Source: Maribacter sp.
GTDB taxonomy: Bacteria > Bacteroidota > Bacteroidia > Flavobacteriales > Flavobacteriaceae
Assembly (NCBI GenBank): GCA_003232155.1
Contig: QILY01000118.1
Location: 1-36,095, forward strand
Length of the DNA stretch: 36,095 bases
Direction of reading: 5' to 3'
In this document: piece after piece, positions 9,583-17,730 of the stretch
Layout: each line of letters begins with the position of its first letter
Numbering within the stretch: the first letter of the stretch is position 1
Program-made: the position numbers and the translations under genes
The notes under the pieces: generated by a model
What the model was told of the DNA's origin: nothing
Database searches by the model: none
Seen by the model: only the letters and a program-made list of their open reading frames with translations

Positions 9583-9735
9583 AAACCAGAGAAATTTTTA
9601 GATGCTGAAAATAATGCATATGTTACTCCAAAAGAACACTATGATTCGCTGGAAGAAGAATATCAAAAAAATAAAGTATTTTTAGCTTTGAACCATGTTC
9701 AAATACAAAACCATTTTGCACTTTTACTTTTATGA
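9583..9735 (+). pseudogene. Possible 3' remnant of a gene that was coupled to hemJ
   Basis: From a TAA at 9580-9582 an open frame of 50 codons runs to a TGA at 9733-9735. It encodes a protein-like tail (FLDAENNAYVTPKEHYDSLE, then EEYQKNKVFLALNHVQ) rich in charged residues, with no ATG, GTG or plausible start in its first part. Its stop overlaps the hemJ start as ATGA, the arrangement of a translationally coupled upstream gene. The sequence immediately 5' is a palindromic repeat. The simplest reading is that the front of a gene was lost or replaced by the repeat. I do not recognise the family, and a chance open frame remains possible. Confidence 0.35.
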
Positions 9736-10283
9736 TCGAATACTACAACTATATAAAATCGCTACACTTAATTTTTGTGATTACATGGTTTGCCGGTCTT
9801 TTTTATATTCCGCGCTTATTTATGTATCATATTGAAGCATCTGAAAAGCCATCTCCTGATAAAGAAATTTTAACCCATCAATTAAAGTTGATGACCAAAC
9901 GTCTGTGGTATATTATTTCGTGGCCATCTGCAGTTTTAGCAACGTTTTTTGCCATTTTGTTATTAGTTTTAAACCCAAGCTTAGTACTTCAGCCATGGAT
10001 GCAGGTAAAACTAGGTTTTGTGGTCTTATTGATTGCGTACCATCTTAAAAATCATATTATTTTTAAACAATTGCAAAATGATACCGTAAACTATACCACC
10101 AAATATATGCGTATCTGGAATGAGGGTGCTACCATTATTCTTTTTGCCATAATCTTTTTGGTCATTGTAAAAAGTGCCATCAACTGGATTTTTGGTGTAG
10201 TCGGAATTATAGTTTTAGGCATTCTTTTAATGCTAGGTATTCGTTTGTACAAACGTATTCGCGATAAGAATCTAGAAGCATAA
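9732..10283 (+). CDS. hemJ: HemJ-type protoporphyrinogen IX oxidase (CopD-like membrane protein)
   Basis: 183 residues and four to five membrane segments. The N-terminal signature KSLHLIFVITWFAGLFYIPR contains the conserved histidine (H12). The third segment is preceded by WMQVKLGF with the conserved lysine (K93), and NEGATIILFAIIFLVIVK matches the last family helices. HemJ oxidises protoporphyrinogen IX to protoporphyrin IX in the membrane, the penultimate step of protoheme synthesis. Many Bacteroidota databases call this protein CopD family. No other heme gene is visible, but the coding remnant overlapping its start suggests a former upstream partner. An extra hydrophobic C-terminal helix ends in a basic tail (RLYKRIRDK). 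Confidence 0.8.
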   Translation: MIEYYNYIKSLHLIFVITWFAGLFYIPRLFMYHIEASEKPSPDKEILTHQLKLMTKRLWYIISWPSAVLATFFAILLLVLNPSLVLQPWMQVKLGFVVLLIAYHLKNHIIFKQLQNDTVNYTTKYMRIWNEGATIILFAIIFLVIVKSAINWIFGVVGIIVLGILLMLGIRLYKRIRDKNLEA

Positions 10284-10286
10284 TGA

Positions 10287-10385
10287 AATTCCAAATCGCA
10301 AACCTCAAATTCCAAAAGCAGTTGTCATCTTTTTTACTTGGTTTTTGAAATTTTAATATTGGAATTTGGCCAAGCTTTCCTTGGC
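10287..10385. repeat. Intergenic repeat with AATTCCAAA units and a small hairpin
   Basis: AATTCCAAA occurs directly at 10287-10295 and 10308-10316, and in inverted form with one mismatch at 10359-10367. A 6-bp hairpin GCCAAG-CTTTC-CTTGGC follows at 10369-10385. The arrangement is a short imperfect palindrome between hemJ and the histidine kinase and may weakly terminate the hemJ message. Confidence 0.45.
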
Positions 10386-10392
10386 TTGATAT

Positions 10393-11883
10393 TTGCTATC
10401 TTTATTCTCAAATTTAGAATTCTTGTTCAAAAAACTATCCCTTAGATCACGCATATTTATTACCATGATTTTACTGGTGCTTATTGCATCGGTACTGATT
10501 GCTGGGGTGACCATTTATCAATCTCGTGAACGTAATAAAGATTATCACGAAAAGCGCTTAGATCGAAAAGAAGAACAGGTAAGGCAGAGTGTAACCTATA
10601 CACTTCAAAACACTACATATCCACTTGCAACAGAAAATTTAGCGTATATATTTCAATATGAAATCTACCAAATAGCAGATGTGCTTTCTGCTCATTTTAA
10701 TATTTATGATCTAGACGGACAATTATTAAAAAGCTCCCGCCCCAAATTTGAAAGTGATTCAAGCTCTAATTGTTTAGACGTTGAAGTGCTTAATCATTTA
10801 GAAGCTAGTGTTACTAGGCGTTATGTAGAGCGTAATTCTGCTGCGGGCGATAAATATCAAGCTTCATATACCTATATTACCGATACTCGTTTTAAACCTA
10901 TTGGCATATTAAACTTACCCTATTATGAAGACAACTCCTTTAATGATATGGAGCTAAGGGAGTTTTTGATACGTTTGAGTTGGGTCTATTTTGCAATGTT
11001 GATAATTGCTATTATATTGGCGTATTTTATATCAAAATATATTACGCGTTCATTACAGACAATTTCTGAGATGATGAACAAGACCGATCTCACCAAACGC
11101 AATGAAAAAATATATATTAAGGACCCGAGCGAAGAAATTGAAAAACTGGTAGACTCCTACAATGGAATGATCGATGAATTAGGGCAAAGTGCAGTAAAAT
11201 TAGCACGGAGCGAACGAGAGCAAGCTTGGCGAGAAATGGCAAAACAGGTGGCGCATGAAATTAAAAACCCATTAACACCTATGCGTTTGAGTGTGCAAAG
11301 TTTTGAACGGAAGTTTGACCCTCTAGATCCTAATATCGATAAAAAAGTAACTGAATATTCCAATACGTTAATACAGCAGATTGATACTATGAGTAATATT
11401 GCCTCTGCTTTTTCTAATTTTGCTGAAATGCCCGCTCAGCAGAATGAAACGCTTAATGTTGTTAAAATTGTTAAGTTGGCACTTGATATTTTTACTGAGA
11501 AGTATATTCATTTTGTAACTGATGAAGATGAAATAGTAGCAAAACTGGATCGTACGCAATTGATTAGAGTAGTGACTAATTTGGTTAAAAATGCTATTCA
11601 AGCAGTACCAGAAGTTGAATTACCCAGAATTTTAGTGTCGGTAGCTTCTGATGGGGATTTTGTGAAAATATCTGTGGCTGATAATGGTATCGGTATTTCT
11701 GATGAATTTACAGATAAGATTTTTGAACCTAAGTTCACTACAAAATCAAGTGGAATGGGTCTAGGTTTAGGGATGGTAAAAAATATTGTAGAAACCTATA
11801 AGGGAAGTATCGACTTTACTTCACAAGCTAATAAAGGGACTGTTTTTACAGTACGCTTTCCGAAAGAAGTTGTCCCCTCTTGA
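10393..11883 (+). CDS. Membrane sensor histidine kinase, NtrY-like
   Basis: 496 residues. Membrane segments at about 21-42 and 193-214 enclose a periplasmic sensor domain of some 150 residues, followed by a HAMP linker (about 212-262). The kinase core has the H-box VAHEIKNPLTPMRLS with phospho-accepting H288, the N-box NLVKNAIQA (N400), DNGIG at 430-434, FEPKFTT and GMGLGLG at 454-460, so it should be catalytically competent. The HEIKNPLTPM form of the H-box is typical of NtrY-type kinases. No response regulator is adjacent, so it is an orphan here. The start is uncertain: the longest frame uses TTG at 10393, and a second TTG at 10423 would keep both membrane segments. Confidence 0.85.
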   Translation: MLSLFSNLEFLFKKLSLRSRIFITMILLVLIASVLIAGVTIYQSRERNKDYHEKRLDRKEEQVRQSVTYTLQNTTYPLATENLAYIFQYEIYQIADVLSAHFNIYDLDGQLLKSSRPKFESDSSSNCLDVEVLNHLEASVTRRYVERNSAAGDKYQASYTYITDTRFKPIGILNLPYYEDNSFNDMELREFLIRLSWVYFAMLIIAIILAYFISKYITRSLQTISEMMNKTDLTKRNEKIYIKDPSEEIEKLVDSYNGMIDELGQSAVKLARSEREQAWREMAKQVAHEIKNPLTPMRLSVQSFERKFDPLDPNIDKKVTEYSNTLIQQIDTMSNIASAFSNFAEMPAQQNETLNVVKIVKLALDIFTEKYIHFVTDEDEIVAKLDRTQLIRVVTNLVKNAIQAVPEVELPRILVSVASDGDFVKISVADNGIGISDEFTDKIFEPKFTTKSSGMGLGLGMVKNIVETYKGSIDFTSQANKGTVFTVRFPKEVVPS

Positions 11884-12061
11884 GACCTGTGCTGCGCGCA
11901 GTCGAAGTAAGGGTGGCGCAGCCGGAGTGTGCTCTTAATGGGAAGAATGTTCCCGAAAGATTAAAATAATTCGGGATAAATGAAGCCTAATACGTGTTAG
12001 CTTATTGCCTCGACCTAAAAAAGTTTCCATATTTAAATCAAAGCATTAAACACAGATCAAA
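11884..12061. repeat. Intergenic repeat fragments
   Basis: The gap holds a GC-rich fragment (CTGCGCGCAGTCGAAGT, then GGTGGCGCAGCCGGA) related to the dispersed GTCGA repeat, and a small hairpin TCCCGAA/TTCGGGA. No coding sequence or exact promoter motif is visible. The crotonase promoter is presumably in the AT-rich final 60 bp. Confidence 0.4.
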
Positions 12062-12841
12062 ATGAAATACAACATCTTAACCGAACAAAAAGAGGGCATA
12101 GCAACCATAACCATAAACCGCGCCAATAAGTTAAACGCTTTAAATAAGCAGACTATAAAAGAATTGCACCAGGCCTTTAAAGACCTTAATAGAGACAAAG
12201 GAACAAAGGTCATTATCATTACTGGAAGTGGAGAAAAAGCTTTTGTGGCAGGAGCCGATATTTCTGAATTTGCAGATTTTTCAGTAAAAAAAGGCGCTAA
12301 GTTGGCAACCAAAGGCCAAAAGAAGTTGTTTGATTTTATAGAGAACCTGTCTACACCAGTAATAGCGGCGATCAATGGTTTTGCCTTGGGCGGGGGACTG
12401 GAGTTGGCGATGGCCTGTCATTTCAGAGTGGCTAGTGATACTGCTAAAATGGGCTTGCCAGAAGTTTCTTTGGGACTTATTCCCGGTTATGGGGGTACGC
12501 AACGTTTACCACAATTGGTGGGCAAGGGCAGAGCTATGGAGCTGATTATGACCGCAGGTATGATTAACGCCCAAAAAGCATTGGCGTATGGTTTGGTAAA
12601 CCATGTAGTATCGCAAGAAGAATTGATGCCTTTATGTGAAAAAATAGCGGGTAAAATATCAAATAATTCCTTAGTTGCCATAAAACACGCAATAAAAGCG
12701 GTAAATGCGGGTTTTAATGATGATGTAAACGGATATGCATCCGAAATTGAAGCTTTTGGCGATTGTTTTGGTACCGCCGATTTTAAAGAAGGTACTACAG
12801 CATTTTTAGAAAAGCGAAAAGCTGATTTCCCGGGCAAATAA
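12062..12841 (+). CDS. Enoyl-CoA hydratase/isomerase (crotonase family)
   Basis: 259 residues, the usual length for a bacterial crotonase. The CoA-binding and oxyanion segments are clear: AFVAGADISEF (60-70) and GFALGGGLELAMACHFRVAS (106-125). Both acidic catalytic residues of true hydratases are present: E114 in GGGLELA and E134 in GLPEVSLG. GYGGTQRLPQLVG follows as in fadB-like and crt-like enzymes. The expected reaction is reversible hydration of trans-2-enoyl-CoA to 3-hydroxyacyl-CoA in fatty-acid or branched-chain catabolism; the exact chain length is not deducible. The gene lies only 24 bp before the next exported protein, so the two may be cotranscribed, but no functional link is evident. 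Confidence 0.9.
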   Translation: MKYNILTEQKEGIATITINRANKLNALNKQTIKELHQAFKDLNRDKGTKVIIITGSGEKAFVAGADISEFADFSVKKGAKLATKGQKKLFDFIENLSTPVIAAINGFALGGGLELAMACHFRVASDTAKMGLPEVSLGLIPGYGGTQRLPQLVGKGRAMELIMTAGMINAQKALAYGLVNHVVSQEELMPLCEKIAGKISNNSLVAIKHAIKAVNAGFNDDVNGYASEIEAFGDCFGTADFKEGTTAFLEKRKADFPGK

Positions 12842-12865
12842 CATATCCCCTTAAACCTACCTATT

Positions 12866-14413
12866 ATGTTCGGAAAAAGTATGCCCTTATTTCTTTTTCT
12901 TCTAGTTTTCTGCTTTGCCAATGGGCAAGAGATTCTTGTTGATTATACTTTAGGTCAAAACAATTCTGATCGTTACAAATATTCTACGGTATTGAATATC
13001 AGTAGCTGTGAAAACGGACAAACGGTTTTGGTTCGCACCTATTACGGAGGAATACCGTTAAGGCCTAAAGGACATTTTATAGAGTTGTACGATGCCGATC
13101 TGAATTTGATCGAAGACTACAACAATAAGTATGCCGGTCAATATATGGTTGATGGTTTTGTGAAAAACGGACAGCTGTATTTATTAGAGTTGTTGTACAA
13201 TGATAGTGAGTTTGCCTACCAATATGTAATACACCATAGCCCGTTAGGGGGGTTTAATTTCACAAAAAAAACCATACTTTCAATTCCTTCAAAAAAAGTT
13301 GCCAATCCGCTTGCGGTAAATAAGTACAATCGAAAGTTTGGCAATGGGTTTTCTACGGCTGTTCATTTTAATAAGGAAAAATCAGCCTTTGCCATTACGG
13401 TTCAGTATAGAGAACGAAGAGATGAAAAATACCATATGTATGTTTTTGGAACAGATTTAAAAAAACAGATCACCTATGATTTCACCGCCCAAACCAAAGA
13501 TAAAAACTATGCTTTTGAGAATATAGAGGTTTCTAAAGATTTTAAGACTGTTTATTTTATGGGGAAAGCTTTCTTTAAGAAGAAACGATTTGAGGCGAAA
13601 GAAAGAAAATTTCAATACGAATTGGTTCGTGTCACAAACACTGGGCATCAGATTCAGGAGTTTAATGATGCTGGGCGTTATCCTGAATCATTAAAACCTG
13701 TTTTGTTAGATGATAATTTGATTGTGGTAGGTTTTTATTCCGAACGTAAAAATAATAGGTACAATGGTCTGGTTCATTTTAAATTGAACCCTACTACCTT
13801 GGCGATTCAATCTAAAAAATATAATGCGTTTTCCGAGCAATTTATGGTCGATAAATTTGGTCGTGAAACCGATGCCGAAATCAAGAACTTGATTTTTAAA
13901 GATGTTCATATTACACCGACTAAAGATATTATTTTCAGTGCCGAAGAGTATTTTGTTACCCATGGCGAAGATATTAGTGGCGGTGGCACAAAAAAAACCA
14001 ATCGTTACCACTATAATGACATTGTTTGTGCAAAGCTAAATACATCAGGTGAAATGGTATGGGCCAGAAACATAAACAAAACTGAGCTTACCCTAGGTGA
14101 TGCGGCCTATGCTTCTTATGCGGCTTATGGTCATGGAGATGATATGTATTTCTTTATCAACTCTGGTGAGAATCCTCAAAAACTCAGTAAAGAACGTATT
14201 ATTTTCAAGCAGGGGTATAGCAGAAACCCAAATATGTTCGTAATTAAGATTGCCGCAGATGGTAGCTTATCGCATAAAAAATTGATTGACGATAAAGAAG
14301 TACGTTTACCTATAATGGTGTCTAAACCATTAATTAAGAGAGCTTCTAACGAGTTAATGTTCTACGCAAAACGTGGCACTAAAAAACAGTTGGTGCGGGT
14401 TGATGTAAAATAA
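12866..14413 (+). CDS. Exported protein of unknown function, probable beta-rich fold
   Basis: 515 residues with a signal peptide (MFGKSMPLFLFLLVFCFANGQ). The rest is rich in aromatic and beta-forming residues, with repeated short stretches such as HFIELYDADLNLIEDYN, LVHFKLNPTTLAIQSKKY and DIVCAKLNTSGEMVWARN, alternating strands and Asn/Gly turns as in a beta-propeller (inference). KLNTSGEMVWARNI resembles the blades of quinoprotein-like or SBBP-type repeats. No catalytic motif, lipobox or C-terminal sorting domain was recognised. It starts 24 bp after the crotonase stop and ends before a long repeat region. No known family is assigned. Confidence 0.7.
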   Translation: MFGKSMPLFLFLLVFCFANGQEILVDYTLGQNNSDRYKYSTVLNISSCENGQTVLVRTYYGGIPLRPKGHFIELYDADLNLIEDYNNKYAGQYMVDGFVKNGQLYLLELLYNDSEFAYQYVIHHSPLGGFNFTKKTILSIPSKKVANPLAVNKYNRKFGNGFSTAVHFNKEKSAFAITVQYRERRDEKYHMYVFGTDLKKQITYDFTAQTKDKNYAFENIEVSKDFKTVYFMGKAFFKKKRFEAKERKFQYELVRVTNTGHQIQEFNDAGRYPESLKPVLLDDNLIVVGFYSERKNNRYNGLVHFKLNPTTLAIQSKKYNAFSEQFMVDKFGRETDAEIKNLIFKDVHITPTKDIIFSAEEYFVTHGEDISGGGTKKTNRYHYNDIVCAKLNTSGEMVWARNINKTELTLGDAAYASYAAYGHGDDMYFFINSGENPQKLSKERIIFKQGYSRNPNMFVIKIAADGSLSHKKLIDDKEVRLPIMVSKPLIKRASNELMFYAKRGTKKQLVRVDVK

Positions 14414-14599
14414 TGGGTACTAAGAGGCTGTTTTGAAATATCTCGGTTATTTTCTTATTACCTCTTTTTGCGCATAACCGGCCGGCCGGCTTCGTTAAAA
14501 TTTTGAACCGTAGCGATGCTATGCAAATCGATCACAGCGGCATAGAACAAAAAAGCAACTTCGTTTTCTATGACTCATTTTATAGTCAAATTGGTATTA
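14414..14599. repeat. Repeat cluster with CCGTAGCnnnGCTATGC hairpin and TAATACCAATTTG core
   Basis: After the preceding stop there is a palindromic ACCGGCCGGCCGG tract (near 14478), then CCGTAGCGATGCTATGC at 14508-14524, one of at least five related copies in the window. At 14570-14599 lies the reverse complement of a 30-nt sequence, beginning TAATACCAATTTG, that also occurs at 27771-27800 with one mismatch. No gene is visible. Confidence 0.6.
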
Positions 14600-14792
14600 T
14601 ACTCCTGCCAAATGGAAATCCGAAATTTCTACTTGGTCTTTTTCCCCATACCTTCGTTAAAGTTTATCGCCGTAGCTGAGGCTATGCTTGCGCCACCGCT
14701 CTAGCTCGCCCATAGCTTTCGCTATGTCGTGCCTCGGTATGAGAAAAAAACCCTGCCTTGATTCTCCCGAATTTCCATTTGGCACGAGTATA
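14598..14792. repeat. 195-bp palindromic element with nested inverted repeats
   Basis: The ends match as inverted repeats: TATACTCCTGCCAAATGG starts the left arm at 14598-14621, and the reverse complement, ending CCATTTGGCACGAGTATA, closes the right arm at 14769-14792 (22 of 24 positions). A second inner pair is GGTCTTTTTCCCCATACC (14635-14652) with GGTATGAGAAAAAAACC (14736-14752). Two CRTAGC/GCTATG hairpins (14669-14687 and 14709-14726) lie between them. No transposase is encoded, so it resembles a MITE or a large REP-type element. Confidence 0.65.
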
Positions 14793-14887
14793 TATAAATA
14801 TTCTAGGGTTTATATAGCATTGAAAAATCATCAGAGTCAGTATATTTTTAAGTACCATTTCTAAACAATTAACATCTTTAAATATCA

Positions 14888-14929
14888 TTTATTGGATTTA
14901 TTACATAAATTTGGAATAAATCCAATAAA
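14888..14929 (+). promoter_or_regulatory. Perfect 15-bp inverted repeat enclosing a TAnnTTTG promoter element
   Basis: TTTATTGGATTTATT (14888-14902) and AATAAATCCAATAAA (14915-14929) are exact reverse complements separated by 12 bp. The spacer region contains TAAATTTG (14906-14913), an exact match to the Bacteroidota -7 element TAnnTTTG. The right arm ends one base before the TTG start codon of the radical SAM gene. A regulator binding the two arms would directly cover the promoter. Alternatively, a transcript starting farther upstream would fold a hairpin right up to the start codon. Confidence 0.65.
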
Positions 14930-16003
14930 TTGAAATCTGAATACTACATTAAAGGGCGAGGAGCCCAACAAAACACACACAATAGATTTTTTCAGCACGT
15001 TTATGAAACTCGTGATGATTTCTTAGAGTTTTGTAGAATTGAAGGGGAAGAGGCAGATAATAATAAGACACAATATATTCCCATTTTCCCGAAAACTATT
15101 GTAAATAAAGTTACGAGTCCTGATATTGGTATGACCTTTTCTATGAATCCGTATCAAGGCTGTGAACATGGGTGTATTTATTGCTATGCTCGTAATACAC
15201 ATGAATATTGGGGCTATAGTGCCGGGCTTGATTTTGAACGAAAAATTCTGATTAAAAAAGATGCCCCAACACTTTTAGAAGCCAAATTAAAAAGCAAAAA
15301 ATGGCAAGCAAAAACCATAGTACTTTCAGGAAATACAGATTGTTACCAACCTGCTGAAAAAAAGTTTGAAATTACCAGAGCTTGCTTAGAAGTATTTCTA
15401 AAATATAAACATCCCGTAGGTATTATAACGAAAAATGCATTGGTGCTTCGTGATTTACCTATTTTAAAAGAGCTTACCAAAGATCAATTGGTCGGGGTCA
15501 ATATTTCAGTAACCTCTTTATCAGAAAAGACCCGTAGAATTTTAGAGCCAAGAACAACAACTATTAAAAAACGCTTGGAAACCATTCGTGTGCTATCAGA
15601 AAATAACATTCCGGTAAATGCTATGCTGGCACCCATTATTCCGGGTATTAATAGTCACGAGATTCTGAAACTAGCAAAAGCTGTATCTGAAAATGGAGCG
15701 TTATCTTGTGCTTTTACCGTAGTTAGATTGAATGGGGCCATAGGGCAAATTTTCACAGACTGGATTCATAAAACACTACCTGATCGAGCTGAGAAAGTAT
15801 TGCATCAAATTGAATCTTGTCATGGCGGTACGTTAAACGATAGTCGTTTTGGTATCCGAACTCGTGGCGAAGGTAAAATAGCAACCCAAATTCACGATTT
15901 GGTGCGTTTGGCAAGGCATAGGTATTTTAAGGATAAGGTATTTCCGAAGTTAAATACGGAGCTGCACGAGCAATATAAAGATGGTCAGATGCGGTTGTTT
16001 TGA
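14930..16003 (+). CDS. PA0069-family radical SAM protein (SPL-related)
   Basis: 357 residues. The iron-sulfur motif CEHGCIYCYAR (C78, C82, C85) is the CX3CX2C signature of radical SAM enzymes, placed as in the PA0069/spore-photoproduct-lyase-like group, followed by THEYWGYSAGLDFERKI. The N-terminal KGRGAQQN is also typical of this group, which supports the TTG start: the first ATG would lie about 68 codons inside and remove it. Other family landmarks are VLSGNTDCYQPAEKK and a late RFGIRTRGEGKIATQI. The reaction is unknown; a DNA-repair link by similarity to spore photoproduct lyase is only inference. It is monocistronic, flanked by repeats, with the promoter inside a perfect inverted repeat. 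Confidence 0.85.
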   Translation: MKSEYYIKGRGAQQNTHNRFFQHVYETRDDFLEFCRIEGEEADNNKTQYIPIFPKTIVNKVTSPDIGMTFSMNPYQGCEHGCIYCYARNTHEYWGYSAGLDFERKILIKKDAPTLLEAKLKSKKWQAKTIVLSGNTDCYQPAEKKFEITRACLEVFLKYKHPVGIITKNALVLRDLPILKELTKDQLVGVNISVTSLSEKTRRILEPRTTTIKKRLETIRVLSENNIPVNAMLAPIIPGINSHEILKLAKAVSENGALSCAFTVVRLNGAIGQIFTDWIHKTLPDRAEKVLHQIESCHGGTLNDSRFGIRTRGEGKIATQIHDLVRLARHRYFKDKVFPKLNTELHEQYKDGQMRLF

Positions 16004-16015
16004 AGGCGTCACATT

Positions 16016-16195
16016 GAACTAGTTTAAACTTTCTCTTTCCTGCCTGACGGCAGGCAGGTACCTACAAATATCACATTTTGCACCCATATTTCGTCATTTT
16101 TGACCACCGTAGCCCTGCTATGCTGTTAAAAAATCACTTCATCTGGGCGCAAAAGCCGATATTTTCGGTTCCAAACAAAAAGTTTAAACGAGTTC
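16016..16195. repeat. 180-bp palindromic element with terminal inverted repeats
   Basis: GAACTAGTTTAAACTTT (16016-16032) and AAAGTTTAAACGAGTTC (16179-16195) are inverted repeats with 16 of 17 positions matching. Inside are a CCTGCC/GGCAGG hairpin near 16040-16055 and CCGTAGCCCTGCTATGC at 16107-16123. In reverse complement the central part resembles the middle of the element at 27946-28137, so both belong to one family. No ORF is present. Confidence 0.65.
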
Positions 16196-16215
16196 ATTGA
16201 GTGCAGTCGAAAATA

Positions 16216-16872
16216 TTATAATTTACCATTCCATTCATTATCAAATTGTGTTAGAAAACCCACCATATACCCATGGCGTTCCTCCGCTAACTTTAAACCC
16301 GTTTTGGTATTCATTTTATCTTTCAATAAAAGCAGCTTCTCATAAAAATGATTAATGGTAGGTGCTGTAGATTTTTTATACGCTGCCTTGGTCATTTGTA
16401 TATTTGGTTCGATTTCTGGGTTGTAGAGTTCTCTGTTTTTGAATCCGCCATAATTAAAGGCTCTCGCGATGCCAATAGCGCCAATAGCATCTAAGCGGTC
16501 TGCATCTTGAACAACCTGTAGTTCTGGTGAAGTGAACTTTGAGGCTTCGCCCAAGCTTGATTTAAAAGATATATTTTCTATAATATTCACAACGTGCGTT
16601 ATAACCCCTTTATCAACTAATCTTAATGTCAAAAATCCGTGAGCCATTTTTGGCCCTATAGTTTCATCGCCATTATAAAATTTAGCATCGGCAATATCGT
16701 GTAATAATGCTCCTAGACTAACAATAAAGGTATCAACTTGCTCACTTTTTGCAATGAGTAATGCATTTTTATAAACACGCTCAATATGAAACCAATCGTG
16801 ACCCCCTTCTGCACCCTCCAAAGTTTGCTTTACAAAAGCAATAGTTTCTTCAACAAGTTTTGTATTTGTCAT
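16216..16872 (-). CDS. HD-domain phosphohydrolase
   Basis: 218 residues, all helical in character. HDWFHIERV (H25 and nearby residues) and ALLHDIADAKF (H58-D59) form the metal-binding HD signature, with a later aspartate in QDADRLDAIGAIGIARAF. This matches the YedJ/YpgQ-type group of single-domain HD hydrolases, which cleave nucleotide or other phosphate esters. The exact substrate is unknown. It directly abuts the PlsC-like gene upstream (zero spacing), so the pair is almost certainly cotranscribed; no biochemical connection is obvious. Confidence 0.85.
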   Translation of the reverse strand: MTNTKLVEETIAFVKQTLEGAEGGHDWFHIERVYKNALLIAKSEQVDTFIVSLGALLHDIADAKFYNGDETIGPKMAHGFLTLRLVDKGVITHVVNIIENISFKSSLGEASKFTSPELQVVQDADRLDAIGAIGIARAFNYGGFKNRELYNPEIEPNIQMTKAAYKKSTAPTINHFYEKLLLLKDKMNTKTGLKLAEERHGYMVGFLTQFDNEWNGKL

Positions 16873-17604
16873 TTAAATTTTGATGCCTGAGGCTATCTGC
16901 GTTTCTACTTTTGTGATGAGCTCATCTATATTGTCTTGAATTTCAATCGGGGAATGTACGTTTATTGTAATATGGTTTCCAAGACCATATGGAAATTTTC
17001 CGTATTTCAACATTTTCCATGAATTATTGATGCTAACAGGAATAATTAAAGCAGACGGGGCATTACGTATCAATAATTTTAATCCAATAGTTTTGAAAGG
17101 TTTTATGTGCCCTGTTCTACTTCGGGTTCCCTCAGGGAAAATAACCGCAGCGCGTTTATGTTCTTCAATATATTTGCCCAGTTTAATTATTTCACTTAAT
17201 GATTGTTTGGTATCAGCCCTATCGATTAATACTGAACCACCGTGTCTAAGATTATAGGAAACGCTAGGTATGCCCTTACCCAATTCTTTCTTGCTTACGA
17301 ATTTAGGTTCGTATTTTCGCATCCACCAAATGATTGGCGGAATATCATTCATACTTTGATGGTTAGAGACAATAATTGCTGGCCGGTCAGTAGAAATATT
17401 ATGCGGATTGTTAAACGTATAGCGGGTACCCAAAATATGGGCGCAGCGTAACAAGCTTAAATTTAAAAGGGCTACACTTGCCCTGTGGGCATTATAGCCG
17501 AACAAATTAAAACATATCAATTGTATGGGATGAAAAACCAATAGCGTAAGCCCAAATAAGAGGGCGTAAATCATAGTTAAAGGATATGCTACTATTTTCT
17601 GCAT
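16873..17604 (-). CDS. 1-acyl-sn-glycerol-3-phosphate acyltransferase (PlsC-like)
   Basis: 243 residues with a hydrophobic N-terminus (about 5-35) for membrane attachment. Acyltransferase block I is NHQSMNDIP with the catalytic HX4D pair H82/D87, and block III is FPEGTRSR (156-163). These are diagnostic for the LPLAT/PlsC family, which acylates lysophosphatidic acid to phosphatidic acid in phospholipid synthesis. The annotated ATG lies only 4 bp from a -7 motif (17609-17616), so the message may be nearly leaderless or start at the second methionine (residue 11). Its stop directly abuts the HD hydrolase start. Confidence 0.88.
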   Translation of the reverse strand: MQKIVAYPLTMIYALLFGLTLLVFHPIQLICFNLFGYNAHRASVALLNLSLLRCAHILGTRYTFNNPHNISTDRPAIIVSNHQSMNDIPPIIWWMRKYEPKFVSKKELGKGIPSVSYNLRHGGSVLIDRADTKQSLSEIIKLGKYIEEHKRAAVIFPEGTRSRTGHIKPFKTIGLKLLIRNAPSALIIPVSINNSWKMLKYGKFPYGLGNHITINVHSPIEIQDNIDELITKVETQIASGIKI

Positions 17605-17608
17605 AGTG

Positions 17609-17616
17609 CAAAAATA
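17609..17616 (-). promoter_or_regulatory. Predicted -7 element for the PlsC-like gene
   Basis: The minus strand reads TATTTTTG, an exact TAnnTTTG match, ending 4 bp before the ATG at 17604. No convincing -33 TTG was found at the usual distance, so this rests on the -7 match and position. Confidence 0.4.
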
Positions 17617-17661
17617 AGATTCTATTTAATTATGAGGAAAGACAGAGAGAAGAAAGATACA

Positions 17662-17691
17662 AAAAAACCATTCTTTTACGAATGGTTTTTT
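17662..17691. terminator. Bidirectional rho-independent terminator-like hairpin
   Basis: AAAAAACCATTC (17662-17673) and GAATGGTTTTTT (17680-17691) form a perfect 12-bp stem with a 6-nt loop and T-rich flanks. It lies just downstream of the bacilliredoxin stop on the minus strand and separates that gene from the PlsC/HD operon. Confidence 0.75.
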
Positions 17692-17730
17692 GTTTTTTAT
17701 AGTCCCTCTTTTGGAGGAGTTAGGAAAGGC

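Noticed and set aside
12487..12921. 144-codon minus-strand frame across the crotonase and the next gene start
   Set aside because: It is a shadow of the crotonase frame, which has complete catalytic motifs.
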